Positions 22,006 to 32,188 of a stretch of DNA of 64,000 nucleotides are shown here, one piece after another. Position 1 is the first letter of the stretch. The number at the start of each line of letters is the position of its first letter. The stretch lies in assembly GCF_018502625.1 (NCBI RefSeq), contig NZ_CP075566.1, positions 3,334,001 through 3,398,000 of the forward strand. Direction: 5' to 3'. Under the pieces are notes generated by a model. The model was not told the DNA's origin, ran no database searches, and saw nothing but the letters and a program-made list of their open reading frames with translations. A program made the translations under genes and the position numbers. The DNA is from Pseudomonas hormoni. Lineage in GTDB: Bacteria > Pseudomonadota > Gammaproteobacteria > Pseudomonadales > Pseudomonadaceae.

Positions 22006-23099
22006 CAGGCAACCCTCGCGATGCGGCGACCGGGCGCCTGGACCAGCCGCCCCTGCGCATCGAACACAAACAGTTTATGGGTCGGGATGTAGATGCGAAT
22101 CGGCGCATCGACGTCGTATTCATGGACGCCGGGCAAGTGCAGCACCAACAGGAAATGCTCGTTGCGCACGTGCAGGAAAGTTTCCGAACCGCTGATCTCG
22201 GCCACCTCGACGGTCACCGCGAGTTCAAGGTCATCGTCGTTGCTCGGCACCAGTGAGATATGGCTCGGCCGCACACCAAAACGGAATTCGCCCTCGCCCA
22301 CCGGGCGCAAATCCACGTTCAGCGGGAAGTGCACGAAATTGGCGAAACTGACTTCGTTGCCGGCGATGCGGCCCGGCATCAGGTTGATCGGCGGTTCGGA
22401 GAACAACTCCGCCGCCAGCACGGATTGCGGCTGGTGATAGACCTCGGAGGACTTGCCGCTCTGGATCACCCGGCCTTCATGAAGAATGGTCGTGGTGCCG
22501 CCCAGCGCCAGCGCTTCGTTGGGCTCGGTGGTGGCGTAGATGGCGATGGTGTGCCGCGCCTTGAACAGCTCGCGCATTTCCTGACGCAGCTCTTCGCGCA
22601 GTTTGTAGTCGAGGTTGACCAGCGGCTCATCGAACAGGATCAGCTCGGCGTCCTTGACCAATGCGCGGGCCATGGCGGTGCGCTGTTGCTGGCCGCCGGA
22701 GAGCTCCAGCGGGTAGCGCTGGAGAAACTTCTCGATGCGCAGCATCTTCGCGGTTTCCAGCACCTTGCTCTGGATCAGCTCGTTGGAAACGCCGCCCTGG
22801 CGCAACGGCGAGGCGATGTTCTCGAACACCGTCATGGTCGGGTAATTGATGAACTGCTGATAGACCATCGACACGTTGCGCAGGCGCACCGGGCGTTGGG
22901 TGACGTCGACGCCGTTCATCAGGATGCGCCCGCTGTCGGGCTTGTCCAGACCCGCCATCAGGCGCATGAGACTGGTTTTGCCGGACAGCGTGCGGCCGAG
23001 CAAAACGTTGAAGGAACCGGGTTCAAAACTAAGGCACGCATCGTCGATCCAGGTCTGGCCCTCGACGGTGCGGCTGACGTGCTCCAGAGTGAGTGACAT
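22005..23099 (-). CDS. ABC importer ATP-binding protein, GlpS-like
   Basis: 364 residues, first gene of the importer operon. Walker A reads GRTLSGKT (35-42), the signature is canonical [15 protein letters not shown], Walker B LILFDEP, and a C-terminal TOBE region follows. The start lies 44 bases downstream of a sigma-54 promoter (23144-23159, minus). Having two separate ATPase genes, instead of one as in maltose-type importers, is a trait of the GlpST type. Confidence 0.92.
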   Translation of the reverse strand: MSLTLEHVSRTVEGQTWIDDACLSFEPGSFNVLLGRTLSGKTSLMRLMAGLDKPDSGRILMNGVDVTQRPVRLRNVSMVYQQFINYPTMTVFENIASPLRQGGVSNELIQSKVLETAKMLRIEKFLQRYPLELSGGQQQRTAMARALVKDAELILFDEPLVNLDYKLREELRQEMRELFKARHTIAIYATTEPNEALALGGTTTILHEGRVIQSGKSSEVYHQPQSVLAAELFSEPPINLMPGRIAGNEVSFANFVHFPLNVDLRPVGEGEFRFGVRPSHISLVPSNDDDLELAVTVEVAEISGSETFLHVRNEHFLLVLHLPGVHEYDVDAPIRIYIPTHKLFVFDAQGRLVQAPGRRIARVA

Positions 23100-23143
23100 G
23101 GCTCGGCCTTTTTATTATTGGAGTCAAGCGACCGGAGCTACAG

Positions 23144-23159
23144 AGCGACATTCGTGCCA
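23144..23159 (-). promoter_or_regulatory. Sigma-54 promoter of the ABC importer operon
   Basis: On the minus strand TGGCACG-AATG-TCGCT, with the invariant GG and GC exactly ten bases apart. The -24 element is perfect; the -12 element has TCGC instead of TTGC. Transcription would begin about 34 bases before the first ATG. The divergent neighbour encodes a sigma-54 activator, which supports the call. Confidence 0.82.
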
Positions 23160-23166
23160 GAAATTG

Positions 23167-23179
23167 CAAGTGGTTGATC
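23167..23179 (-). promoter_or_regulatory. IHF-like site next to the sigma-54 promoter
   Basis: GATCAACCACTTG on the minus strand matches WATCAANNNNTTR at every fixed position but the first. It sits between the promoter and the TGAACA cluster, where a DNA bend is usually needed. Confidence 0.5.
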
Positions 23180-23223
23180 TGGTTTGAAAATCCTTCAACA
23201 AGAGGAAAAACCGGGTTCGTTGC

Positions 23224-23312
23224 TGAACAGAAATGAACAACCGCGACTGAACAATTGAACAGTTCAACGGTTGACAATGAACAATAGTGAACAACACTCT
23301 ACGGACTGTTCA
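23224..23312. promoter_or_regulatory. TGAACA half-site cluster, candidate activator binding region
   Basis: TGAACA occurs at 23224, 23234, 23248, 23256, 23278 and 23288, plus the inverted form TGTTCA at 23307. Two pairs are ten bases apart (one helical turn), and 23256-23266 is the palindrome TGAACAGTTCA. The cluster lies 65-150 bases upstream of the sigma-54 promoter, the normal position for an enhancer of an activator like the one encoded at 23563. Binding by that protein is inference. Confidence 0.7.
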
Positions 23313-23317
23313 CGGTC

Positions 23318-23389
23318 CCTGTAGGAGCACGGCTTGCCGGCGAAGGCGTCCTTGAAATCGCCTTCGCCGGCAAGCCGTGCACCTACAGT
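23318..23389. repeat. REP-type inverted pair in a divergent promoter region
   Basis: Arms CCTGTAGGAGCACGGCTTGC and its near complement (CCTACAG at the far end), with core CCGGCGAAGGCG. It belongs to a variant of the common REP core (GGCTTGCCGGCGAA). It lies between the TGAACA cluster and the activator gene. Confidence 0.8.
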
Positions 23390-23420
23390 ACGCTTCAGAT
23401 GCAAGACTAGAATTGCAAAA

Positions 23421-23514
23421 CCTGTGGGAGCGGGCTTGCTCGCGATAGCGGTATGTCAGTCAATGTTGATGTCGACTGACCCACCGCTATCGCGAGCAAG
23501 CCCGCTCCCACAGG
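23421..23514. repeat. Second REP-type inverted pair before the activator gene
   Basis: Arms begin CCTGTGGGAGCGGGCTTGCT and end with the complement CCCGCTCCCACAGG; the core is CGCGATAGCGG. The spacer itself is nearly palindromic (GTCAGTCAA...TCGACTGAC). It ends 48 bases before the activator start. Confidence 0.82.
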
Positions 23515-23562
23515 GGGAATACCTATAACAACAATAAAAGCGTTATTCAGAGGCTGACTGTA

Positions 23563-25410
23563 ATGGCCGCACCTGCCCCCGTTTTGTCACACGATGCCAT
23601 CATCCAGGACTCCTGGTCCCGTTGCCGCGCGTTCGGTCTCGATCACCAAAGCACCCCCGCCTTCGACCAGCTGCCCGCCGAGAGCATCGCGCAGCTACTG
23701 GAAAGCCAGCATTCGCTGGTGCAGACCACCCATCAGGAAGTCCTGCCGTACTACGAGAACATCCTGAGCAATTCCAATTGCCTGATCATGCTCGCCGACA
23801 ATCAGGGCCAGGTCTTGACCTCCTGGGGAACCCAGCGCTTTATCGAGCCGAGCCTGACCCGCGGTTTCAGCGCCGGCGCGAGCTGGATGGAACGCTGCAG
23901 CGGCACCAATGCGATCGGCACCGCACTGGCCTGCGAGCAGGCGGTGCACATCGAGCACGATGAACACTTCCTCAAGGCCAACCGCTTCATGACCGGCTCC
24001 GCTGCGCCGATTTTCGATGCCGAACGCAAGGTGATCGCGGTGCTGGACGTGTCCAGCGACAGCTACCTGCCGCCGTCCCACACCCTCGGCATGGTCAAGA
24101 TGATGAGCCAGACCGTGGAAAACCGGCTGATCCTCAACCTGTTCCACGGCCAGCATTTTCAACTGACGTTCAACACCGGGTTGAACAACCTCGACAGCCA
24201 ATGGGCAGGGTTGCTGATTTTCGATGAAACCGGCCAGGTGTTGTCCGCCAATCGCCGGGCCGACAATTTGCTCGGCATCAGCCTGTCGCGGGTCAGTATC
24301 GAGAGTCTGTTCAAGGTCTCGTTGCTGGAACTGCTGAATCAGCCGGATGGCCTGCCCTTCTCCCTTCAGGCCTCGGGGCGTAACCGCTTCCAGTGCCTGT
24401 TGAAGCGTCCGAAACAGGCACCGATTCAGGCGCGGCTATTTTCTGAAACAAAGAGCGCGGAAACCAAGAGCGCCGAACCTGCCGCGATCAACCTCAATAC
24501 GCTGCACTTCGGCGACAGCCGCGTGGAAAAAGCCGTGCGCCAGGCCGAGCGCTTGCTGGAGAAAGACATACCGCTGTTGATTCACGGCGAAACCGGAGTC
24601 GGCAAGGAAGTCTTCGTCAAAGCCCTGCATCAGGCCAGTTCTCGCAGCAAACAATCGTTCATTGCCGTCAACTGTGCAGCGATCCCCGCCGAACTGGTGG
24701 AATCCGAGCTGTTTGGCTACGAGAAAGGTGCGTTCACCGGCGCGAATCAGAAAGGCAGCATCGGGCTGATCCGCAAGGCTGACAAAGGCACGCTGTTCCT
24801 TGATGAAATTGGCGACATGCCACTGCCGACTCAGGCGCGGCTGTTAAGGGTTTTGCAGGAACGTTGCGTTCAACCGGTGGGCAGCAGCGAGTTGTACCCG
24901 GTGGACATCCGGATCATTTCGGCCACCAACCGCTCATTGCGCGAGCAGGTTCAGTTAGGCCGGTTTCGCGAAGACCTTTATTACCGGATCGGCGGTTTGA
25001 CCCTGGAATTGCCACCGCTACGGGAACGCAGTGACAAGCAGGCCCTGTTCAAACGGTTGTGGGAGCAACATCGCGAGCCGTCGCAGTGGGCCGGATTGAG
25101 CCGTGAAGTGATGGAGTTGTTCAGCCGTCATCCGTGGCCGGGGAATTTAAGGCAGGTCAGCAGCGTGATGCAGGTGGCGCTGGCCATGGCGGAGGAACAA
25201 CCGGTGCGGCCAGAGCATTTGCCGGACGATTTTTTTGTCGATCTGGAAATGGAGCCGGTGGATTCGCCGGAAACCCTGGCGGTGGATTTGAATGATGCCG
25301 AGGATTTGAATCGGCAGTTGCAGGCGGCTGGGGGAAATATTTCGCATTTGGCGCGCAGGCTCGGGGTTAGCCGTAATACCCTTTACAAGCGGTTGCGCCA
25401 GGTCGAGTAA
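23563..25410 (+). CDS. Sigma-54-dependent activator, AcoR type (GAF-AAA+-Fis)
   Basis: 615 residues. Regions in order: GAF-type sensing domain (about 60-190), PAS-like part (about 205-290), AAA+ domain with Walker A GETGVGKE (342-349), the sigma-54 contact loop GAFTGA (389-394) and Walker B LFLDEIGD (411-418), then a Fis helix-turn-helix (about 593-612, ISHLARRLGVSRNTLYKRLR). It has no receiver domain, so it should respond to a small ligand. It is divergent from the ABC importer, whose sigma-54 promoter and upstream half-sites make it the likely target. The linker holds a short duplicated ETKSA motif (295-304). Confidence 0.92.
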   Translation: MAAPAPVLSHDAIIQDSWSRCRAFGLDHQSTPAFDQLPAESIAQLLESQHSLVQTTHQEVLPYYENILSNSNCLIMLADNQGQVLTSWGTQRFIEPSLTRGFSAGASWMERCSGTNAIGTALACEQAVHIEHDEHFLKANRFMTGSAAPIFDAERKVIAVLDVSSDSYLPPSHTLGMVKMMSQTVENRLILNLFHGQHFQLTFNTGLNNLDSQWAGLLIFDETGQVLSANRRADNLLGISLSRVSIESLFKVSLLELLNQPDGLPFSLQASGRNRFQCLLKRPKQAPIQARLFSETKSAETKSAEPAAINLNTLHFGDSRVEKAVRQAERLLEKDIPLLIHGETGVGKEVFVKALHQASSRSKQSFIAVNCAAIPAELVESELFGYEKGAFTGANQKGSIGLIRKADKGTLFLDEIGDMPLPTQARLLRVLQERCVQPVGSSELYPVDIRIISATNRSLREQVQLGRFREDLYYRIGGLTLELPPLRERSDKQALFKRLWEQHREPSQWAGLSREVMELFSRHPWPGNLRQVSSVMQVALAMAEEQPVRPEHLPDDFFVDLEMEPVDSPETLAVDLNDAEDLNRQLQAAGGNISHLARRLGVSRNTLYKRLRQVE

Positions 25411-25447
25411 CGAGTGAGCCGTGCTGGTGGTGTTCGGCTCAAGACCA

Positions 25448-25531
25448 TTCGCGGGCAAGCCTCGCTCCTACAGGACCGCGTCCATATTAGCGAACGGCGC
25501 GGCCCCTGTAGGAGCGAGGCTTGCCCGCGAA
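25448..25531. repeat. REP-type inverted pair before the cysS terminator
   Basis: TTCGCGGGCAAGCCTCGCTC at one end and its complement at the other, around a GC-rich spacer with GCG-rich symmetry. Same family as at 777. Confidence 0.82.
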
Positions 25532-25570
25532 GACGTCAGCGCAGGCACCACAGCACTTGAGCCCAACCCA

Positions 25571-25604
25571 AAAACAAAAACCCGCACAAGGCGGGTTTTT
25601 GTTT
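25571..25604. terminator. Bidirectional terminator between activator gene and cysS
   Basis: AAACCCGC/GCGGGTTT stem with loop ACAAG, flanked by an A-run on one side and a T-run on the other, so it can serve both the plus-strand activator gene and minus-strand cysS. Confidence 0.85.
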
Positions 25605-25620
25605 AGAGCGAGTCAGCCAA

Positions 25621-27003
<1,383 letters not shown>

Positions 27004-27020
27004 GTTAGAGGTTCCTTGAA

Positions 27021-28721
27021 TCACTGGCCCCACGAATCACGCAAGGTCACGGTACGGTTGAACACCGGATGACCGGGTTTCGAGTCCTTGATATCCGCGC
27101 AGAAGTAGCCTTCGCGCTCGAACTGGAAACGGTCTTCCGGCTGTGCGTTGCCCAGCGAAGGCTCGGCACGACAACCAGTGAGAACTTGCAGCGAATCAGG
27201 GTTGATGTTGTCCAGGAAACTCGCGCTGTCTTCGGCCTTCTCCGGGTTCGGAGAGCGGAACAGGCGATCGTACAAACGCACTTCGCACTCGACGCTGGCC
27301 GCGGCCGGCACCCAGTGAACCACGCCTTTGACCTTGCGGCCTTCAGGGTTCTTGCCCAAGGTTTCCGGGTCGTAGGAGCAACGCAGTTCGACGATGTTGC
27401 CATCGGCGTCCTTGATCGCTTCGTCGGCACGGATCACGTAGCTGCCGCGCAGACGGACTTCGCCGTTCGGCTCCAGGCGCTTGTAGCCCTTTGGTGGCTC
27501 TTCCATGAAGTCATCGCGGTCGATGTAGATTTCACGGGAGAACGGAAGCTTGCGCACGCCCAGTTCTTCTTTTTGCGGATGACGCGGCAGTTCGAGGTGA
27601 TCGACCTTGTCTTCCGGATAGTTGGTAATCACGACCTTCAGCGGACGCAGGACGCACATGGCGCGCGGCGCGTTCTGGTCCAGATCCTGACGGATGCTGA
27701 ATTCAAGCATGCCGAAGTCGACCACGCCGTCGGAACGGTTGGTGCCGACCATGTCGCAGAAATTGCGGATCGACGCTGGCGTGTAGCCACGGCGGCGGAA
27801 GCCGGACAGCGTGGACATGCGCGGATCGTCCCAACCGTGAACGTGCTTTTCATCGACCAGTTGCTTGAGCTTGCGCTTGCTGGTGATGGTGTAGTTCAGG
27901 TTCAGGCGGCTGAATTCGTACTGACGCGGGTTCGCCGGCACCGGCAGGTTATCGAGGAACCATTCGTACAGCGGACGGTGGCTTTCGAACTCCAGGGTGC
28001 AGATCGAGTGGGTAATGCCTTCGATGGCGTCCGACTGACCGTGGGTGAAGTCGTAGTTCGGGTAGATGCACCACTTGTCGCCCGTCTGGTGGTGATGCGC
28101 GTGACGGATGCGGTACATGATCGGGTCACGCAGGTTCATGTTCGGCGAAGCCATGTCGATCTTGGCCCGCAGCACGCGTGCGCCGTCCGGGAATTCGCCG
28201 GCACGCATGCGGGCGAACCAGTCGAGGTTTTCTTCTACGGAGCGATCGCGGAACGGGCTGTTCTTGCCCGGCTCGGTCAGGCTGCCACGGTATTCCTTGG
28301 CCTGTTCAGGGCTCAAGTCATCGACGTAGGCCTTGCCGGCCTTGATCAGCTCGACGGCCCAGTCGTGCAACTGGTCGAAATACTGCGAGGCATAGCGCAC
28401 TTCGCCGGACCATTCGAAGCCCAGCCATTTGACGTCGCTTTCGATCGCGTCGATGTATTCCTGGTCTTCCTTGGCCGGGTTGGTATCGTCGAAACGCAGG
28501 TGGGTGACGCCGCCAAACTCCTGGGCCAGGCCGAAGTTCACACAGATCGACTTGGCGTGACCGATGTGCAGGTAACCGTTGGGCTCAGGCGGGAAACGGG
28601 TGACGATCTGCGTGTGCTTACCCGAGTCCAGGTCCGCCTGGATGATCGGGCGCAGGAAATTGACCGGCACGACAGGGCCGGTCTTGGAATTCGAGGTAGG
28701 GTCGACAGTGGGCTTGCTCAT
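27021..28721 (-). CDS. glnS: Glutaminyl-tRNA synthetase
   Basis: 566 residues, class I enzyme that charges tRNA-Gln. The N-terminal catalytic part has the HIGH signature in [15 protein letters not shown] and the KMSKS counterpart TSKRKL; the C-terminal anticodon-binding beta-barrels follow. The frame is open upstream to 28844, but ATG 28721 ([10 protein letters not shown]) is taken because AAGGATCCT precedes it and the added residues resemble no family member. It is divergent from ppiB across a 260-base gap. Confidence 0.95.
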   Translation of the reverse strand: MSKPTVDPTSNSKTGPVVPVNFLRPIIQADLDSGKHTQIVTRFPPEPNGYLHIGHAKSICVNFGLAQEFGGVTHLRFDDTNPAKEDQEYIDAIESDVKWLGFEWSGEVRYASQYFDQLHDWAVELIKAGKAYVDDLSPEQAKEYRGSLTEPGKNSPFRDRSVEENLDWFARMRAGEFPDGARVLRAKIDMASPNMNLRDPIMYRIRHAHHHQTGDKWCIYPNYDFTHGQSDAIEGITHSICTLEFESHRPLYEWFLDNLPVPANPRQYEFSRLNLNYTITSKRKLKQLVDEKHVHGWDDPRMSTLSGFRRRGYTPASIRNFCDMVGTNRSDGVVDFGMLEFSIRQDLDQNAPRAMCVLRPLKVVITNYPEDKVDHLELPRHPQKEELGVRKLPFSREIYIDRDDFMEEPPKGYKRLEPNGEVRLRGSYVIRADEAIKDADGNIVELRCSYDPETLGKNPEGRKVKGVVHWVPAAASVECEVRLYDRLFRSPNPEKAEDSASFLDNINPDSLQVLTGCRAEPSLGNAQPEDRFQFEREGYFCADIKDSKPGHPVFNRTVTLRDSWGQ

Positions 28722-28981
28722 AGGATCCTTGAACGTACAAGTGCGCGGCCAGTTGGCCAAATCAAAGCGGCGGTTAAAACAAAGGGGCTTATCATAGCCG
28801 ATGCCGTCAAGCCGCTGACAGTACAGGCCGGCAATCGGCTGCATTTAATCGGTTGCCAATGAAAAACTGCCTCGAAATTCGCGCCCGGCACGCTAAACTG
28901 CGAGCCTTGGCCGAATCTGGCCGGACCGGTTGAGGGCTGCAGAGCCCCGAAACCCACGAATTCCCAGAAAGAGTACCGATC
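28722..28981. promoter_or_regulatory. Divergent promoter region glnS / ppiB
   Basis: 260 bases with no further gene. It must hold the promoters of both genes. A TATGAT that could serve as glnS -10 is present on the minus strand near 28793, but I find no convincing -35 and assign no exact promoter. Confidence 0.4.
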
Positions 28982-29488
28982 ATGACCCAAGTCAAACTGA
29001 CCACCAACCATGGCGACATCGTCCTGGAACTGAACGCTGAAAAGGCACCGCTGACCGTTGCCAACTTCATCGAGTACGTCAAAGCCGGTCACTACGAAAA
29101 CACCGTTTTCCACCGCGTCATCGGTAACTTCATGATCCAGGGCGGCGGTTTCGAGCCAGGCATGAAAGAAAAGAAAGACAAGCGCCCAAGCATCCAGAAC
29201 GAAGCCGACAACGGCCTGCCGAACGAGAAGTACAGCGTCGCCATGGCGCGCACCATGGAGCCGCATTCGGCTTCCGCCCAGTTCTTCATCAACGTCGCTG
29301 ACAACAGCTTCCTGAACCACAGCGCCAAGACCACTCAGGGCTGGGGCTACGCCGTGTTCGCCAAAGTCGTTGCCGGCACCGACGTTGTCGACAAGATCAA
29401 AGGTGTTTCCACCACCATGAAATCCGGCCACCAGGACGTACCGGCAGAAGACGTGATCATCGAGAAAGCCGAGATCATCGAAGCGTGA
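28982..29488 (+). CDS. ppiB: Peptidyl-prolyl cis-trans isomerase B (cyclophilin)
   Basis: 168 residues, cytoplasmic cyclophilin that speeds isomerisation of Xaa-Pro bonds. No signal peptide, which separates it from PpiA. Family segments [18 protein letters not shown], with the catalytic Arg, and [12 protein letters not shown] are intact. RBS AGAAAGAG precedes the ATG. The stop overlaps the GTG start of lpxH by three bases within GTGA. Confidence 0.96.
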   Translation: MTQVKLTTNHGDIVLELNAEKAPLTVANFIEYVKAGHYENTVFHRVIGNFMIQGGGFEPGMKEKKDKRPSIQNEADNGLPNEKYSVAMARTMEPHSASAQFFINVADNSFLNHSAKTTQGWGYAVFAKVVAGTDVVDKIKGVSTTMKSGHQDVPAEDVIIEKAEIIEA

Positions 29489-30237
29489 TACTGCTGATTT
29501 CAGACTTGCATCTGGAAGAGGAGCGCCCGGACATCACCCGGGCGTTTCTGGATTTGCTCGCCGGACGCGCCCGCGCGGCGAGTGCGTTGTACATCCTGGG
29601 CGACTTTTTCGAGGCGTGGATTGGCGACGATGCCATGACGCCCTTTCAGCGTTCCATCTGCCAGGCCCTGCGCGACCTCAGCGACAGCGGCACGGCCATT
29701 TTTCTGATGCACGGCAATCGCGACTTCATGCTGGGCCAGGCCTTTTGCAAACAGGCCGGCTGCACATTGCTGAAAGACCCGAGTGTCGTGCAGTTTTACG
29801 GCGAGCCGGCGCTGTTGATGCACGGCGACAGCCTCTGCACCCGCGACGAGGCTTACATGAAGCTGCGTCGCTACCTGCGCAACCCGATCACCCTGTTTAT
29901 CCTGCGCCACCTGCCCCTGGGCACCCGGCAAAAACTGGCACGCAAGCTACGCAGTGAAAGCCGTGCGCAAACACGGATGAAGGCCAATGACATCGTGGAT
30001 GTCACGCCGGAAGAAGTGCCGCGGATCATGCAGGCCTATGGCGTGAAAACCTTGATCCACGGGCATACCCATCGTCCCGCCATCCACAAGCTGCAGATTG
30101 GCGAGCAAGCGGCCAAGCGCATTGTGTTGGGGGATTGGGATCGTCAGGGGTGGGCGTTGCAGGTGGATGAGCACGGGTTTGCGCTGGCGCCGTTCGACTT
30201 CGCCCCGCCGCCGCAATTGGCCGCCCCCGCAAACTGA
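29485..30237 (+). CDS. lpxH: UDP-2,3-diacylglucosamine diphosphatase
   Basis: 250 residues, membrane-associated metallophosphoesterase that makes lipid X and UMP in lipid A synthesis. Metal-binding motifs in order: [37 protein letters not shown] and HGHTHRP. The start is GTG at 29485, overlapping the ppiB stop, with the conserved ILLISDLHL immediately after. The pairing of ppiB with lpxH is usual in Pseudomonas. Confidence 0.95.
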   Translation: MILLISDLHLEEERPDITRAFLDLLAGRARAASALYILGDFFEAWIGDDAMTPFQRSICQALRDLSDSGTAIFLMHGNRDFMLGQAFCKQAGCTLLKDPSVVQFYGEPALLMHGDSLCTRDEAYMKLRRYLRNPITLFILRHLPLGTRQKLARKLRSESRAQTRMKANDIVDVTPEEVPRIMQAYGVKTLIHGHTHRPAIHKLQIGEQAAKRIVLGDWDRQGWALQVDEHGFALAPFDFAPPPQLAAPAN

Positions 30238-30252
30238 CTACCGACAAAAGAA

Positions 30253-30346
30253 CCTGTGGGAGCGGGCTTGCCCGCGATGACGGTGGATCAGTCAACAAAG
30301 TTGTTGAATGTGAATCCGCTATCGCGGGCAAGCCCGCTCCCACAGG
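30253..30346. repeat. REP-type inverted pair between lpxH and emrB-like gene
   Basis: Arms start CCTGTGGGAGCGGGCTTGCC and end CCCGCTCCCACAGG; core CCCGCGATGACGG/CCGCTATCGCGGG. It lies between convergent genes, where it may end or protect transcripts. Confidence 0.83.
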
Positions 30347-30398
30347 GGATCTGTAGTTTTTCAAGTCTTGAGCCAGACACACAACCTCTGTGGTTGAC

Positions 30399-31928
30399 TC
30401 AGTGGCCGGAAGCCGCAGGCCCGGCCTTCGCCGCAAACGGCGGCTTCGCCAGCCACACAATCACGATCAAACCCATGAACGCCCACCCCAGCAACGTGAA
30501 GTAATCCACGGTGGAGAGCATGTACGCCTGACTGGTCAGCACATGATCCAGCTGCGCATACGCCGGGTTGCTCGCACCGCCCAGGCTGTTCAACGCCTCC
30601 CGGGTCGCAGGTTCATAAGTGCTGATGCTTTCGCTCATATAGGCATGATGCTGGTCCGCCCGGCGAATCCAGATCCAGGTCGTCAACGACGCCGCAAAAC
30701 TGCCGCCCAGCGTCCGCAGGAAAGTCGCGAGGCCCGCGCCGTCGGCGATCTGGCTCGGCGGCAGGTCCGACATCAAAATACTCAAGGTCGGCATGAAGAA
30801 CAGCGCCACGCCAATCCCCATGAACAGTTGCACCAGCGCGATGTGCTGGAAGTCCACTTCGTTGGTGAAACCGGCGCGCATGAAGCAGCTCAGGCCAATT
30901 GCCAGGAACGCCAGGCCCGCCAATAACCGCAGGTCGAACTTGTGCGCGTACTTGCCGACAAATGGCGACATCAGTACCGGCAGAATCCCAATCGGCGCCA
31001 CTGCCAGCCCGGCCCACGTTGCCGTGTAACCCATCTGCGTTTGCAGCCATTGCGGCAGGATCAGGTTGATCCCGAAGAACCCGGCGTAACCCAACACCAG
31101 CACAAGCGTGCCGATGCGGAAATTGCGGTAGGCGAACAAGCGCAGGTTGACCACCGGGTGCTGGTCGGTCATTTCCCAGATCACGAACACCGCCAGCGCT
31201 ACCACCGAAATGGCCGCGCCGATGAGGATGAAGTTCGATTCGAACCAGTCCAGGTCATTGCCCTTGTCGAGGATCACCTGCAACGCGCCGACACCGATGA
31301 TCAGCGTGATCAGACCGACGTAGTCCATCGGCTGATAACTGGTCACCACTGGTCGCGCCTTGAGCTGCGAGCGCACGACCATCACCGCGAAAATCCCGAT
31401 CGGCACGTTGATAAAGAAGATCCACGGCCAGCTGTAGCTGTCGGTAATCCAGCCGCCAAGAATCGGTCCGGCAATCGGCGCCACCACCGTGACCATCGCC
31501 AGCAACGCCAGGGCCATGCCGCGCCTGGCGGGGGGATAGACCGCGATCAGCAGCGTCTGGGTCATCGGGTACAACGGCCCCGCGACCAGGCCTTGCAGCA
31601 CGCGGAAGCCGATCAGTTCCGGCATCGAGGTGGAAATACCGCAGAGAAACGAGGCCAGCACAAACAGAATGGTCGCCCAGACAAACAGCTTCACTTCACC
31701 AAACCGTCGGCTGAGCCAACCGGTCAGCGGCAGCGCGATGGCGTTGCTCACCGCAAACGAGGTGATCACCCAGGTGCCCTGCTCCGAACTCACGCCGAGG
31801 TTGCCGGAAATCGTCGGCAACGCCACGTTGGCGATGGTGGTGTCGAGCACTTGCATGAAGGTCGCCAGCGACAGGCCGATGGTGCTGAGCAGCAGGCTGG
31901 GCGGTGTGAAAGACGCGTTATTGCTCAT
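30399..31928 (-). CDS. DHA2-family multidrug efflux permease, EmrB type
   Basis: 509 residues, major facilitator with about fourteen membrane helices. The start holds LATFMQVLDTTIANVALPTI, the motif typical of DHA2 proteins. It acts as the inner-membrane pump of a three-part system with the EmrA-like and outer-membrane proteins encoded just upstream. The gap to emrA is 260 bases and is filled by repeats, so expression may differ from that of emrA. Confidence 0.93.
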   Translation of the reverse strand: MSNNASFTPPSLLLSTIGLSLATFMQVLDTTIANVALPTISGNLGVSSEQGTWVITSFAVSNAIALPLTGWLSRRFGEVKLFVWATILFVLASFLCGISTSMPELIGFRVLQGLVAGPLYPMTQTLLIAVYPPARRGMALALLAMVTVVAPIAGPILGGWITDSYSWPWIFFINVPIGIFAVMVVRSQLKARPVVTSYQPMDYVGLITLIIGVGALQVILDKGNDLDWFESNFILIGAAISVVALAVFVIWEMTDQHPVVNLRLFAYRNFRIGTLVLVLGYAGFFGINLILPQWLQTQMGYTATWAGLAVAPIGILPVLMSPFVGKYAHKFDLRLLAGLAFLAIGLSCFMRAGFTNEVDFQHIALVQLFMGIGVALFFMPTLSILMSDLPPSQIADGAGLATFLRTLGGSFAASLTTWIWIRRADQHHAYMSESISTYEPATREALNSLGGASNPAYAQLDHVLTSQAYMLSTVDYFTLLGWAFMGLIVIVWLAKPPFAAKAGPAASGH

Positions 31929-31992
31929 CGCGAATCCTTTGAAACCTGATTGACGCTGCGCCTGTTACAGACGCAGCTGACCCTGTGGGAGC

Positions 31993-32078
31993 GAGCCTTT
32001 GTGGCAAGGGAGCCTCTGTGATGAGGCAGCTTTTGTGGTGGGACAGCTTTTGTGGCAAGTCAGCTTTTTGTGGCGAGG
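31993..32078. repeat. Five tandem 17-bp repeats between emrA and emrB
   Basis: Units at 31993-32009, 32010-32026, 32027-32043, 32044-32060 and 32061-32078 (the last has one extra T). The sharpest two read CAGCTTTTGTGGTGGGA and CAGCTTTTGTGGCAAGT; the first two are diverged (GAGCCTTTGTGGCAAGG, GAGCCTCTGTGATGAGG). The array passes straight into a REP arm at 32070. Confidence 0.85.
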
Positions 32079-32175
32079 GAGCTTGCTCCCGCTGGGTTGC
32101 GAAGCGGCCCCAAAAGCTTTGCGACTGCTTCGCAGCCGAGCGGGAGCAAGCTCCCTCGCCACAGAGGCTCGCTCC
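32070..32175. repeat. REP-type inverted pair inside the efflux operon
   Basis: TGTGGCGAGGGAGCTTGCTC at 32070 is mirrored by GAGCAAGCTCCCTCGCCACA ending at 32163. Just outside, AGGCTCGCTCC (32165-32175) mirrors GGAGCGAGCCT at 31988-31998, so one REP palindrome seems to sit inside the arms of another with the 17-bp array between. Confidence 0.75.
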
Positions 32176-32188
32176 AAGAGGGGCGGTG

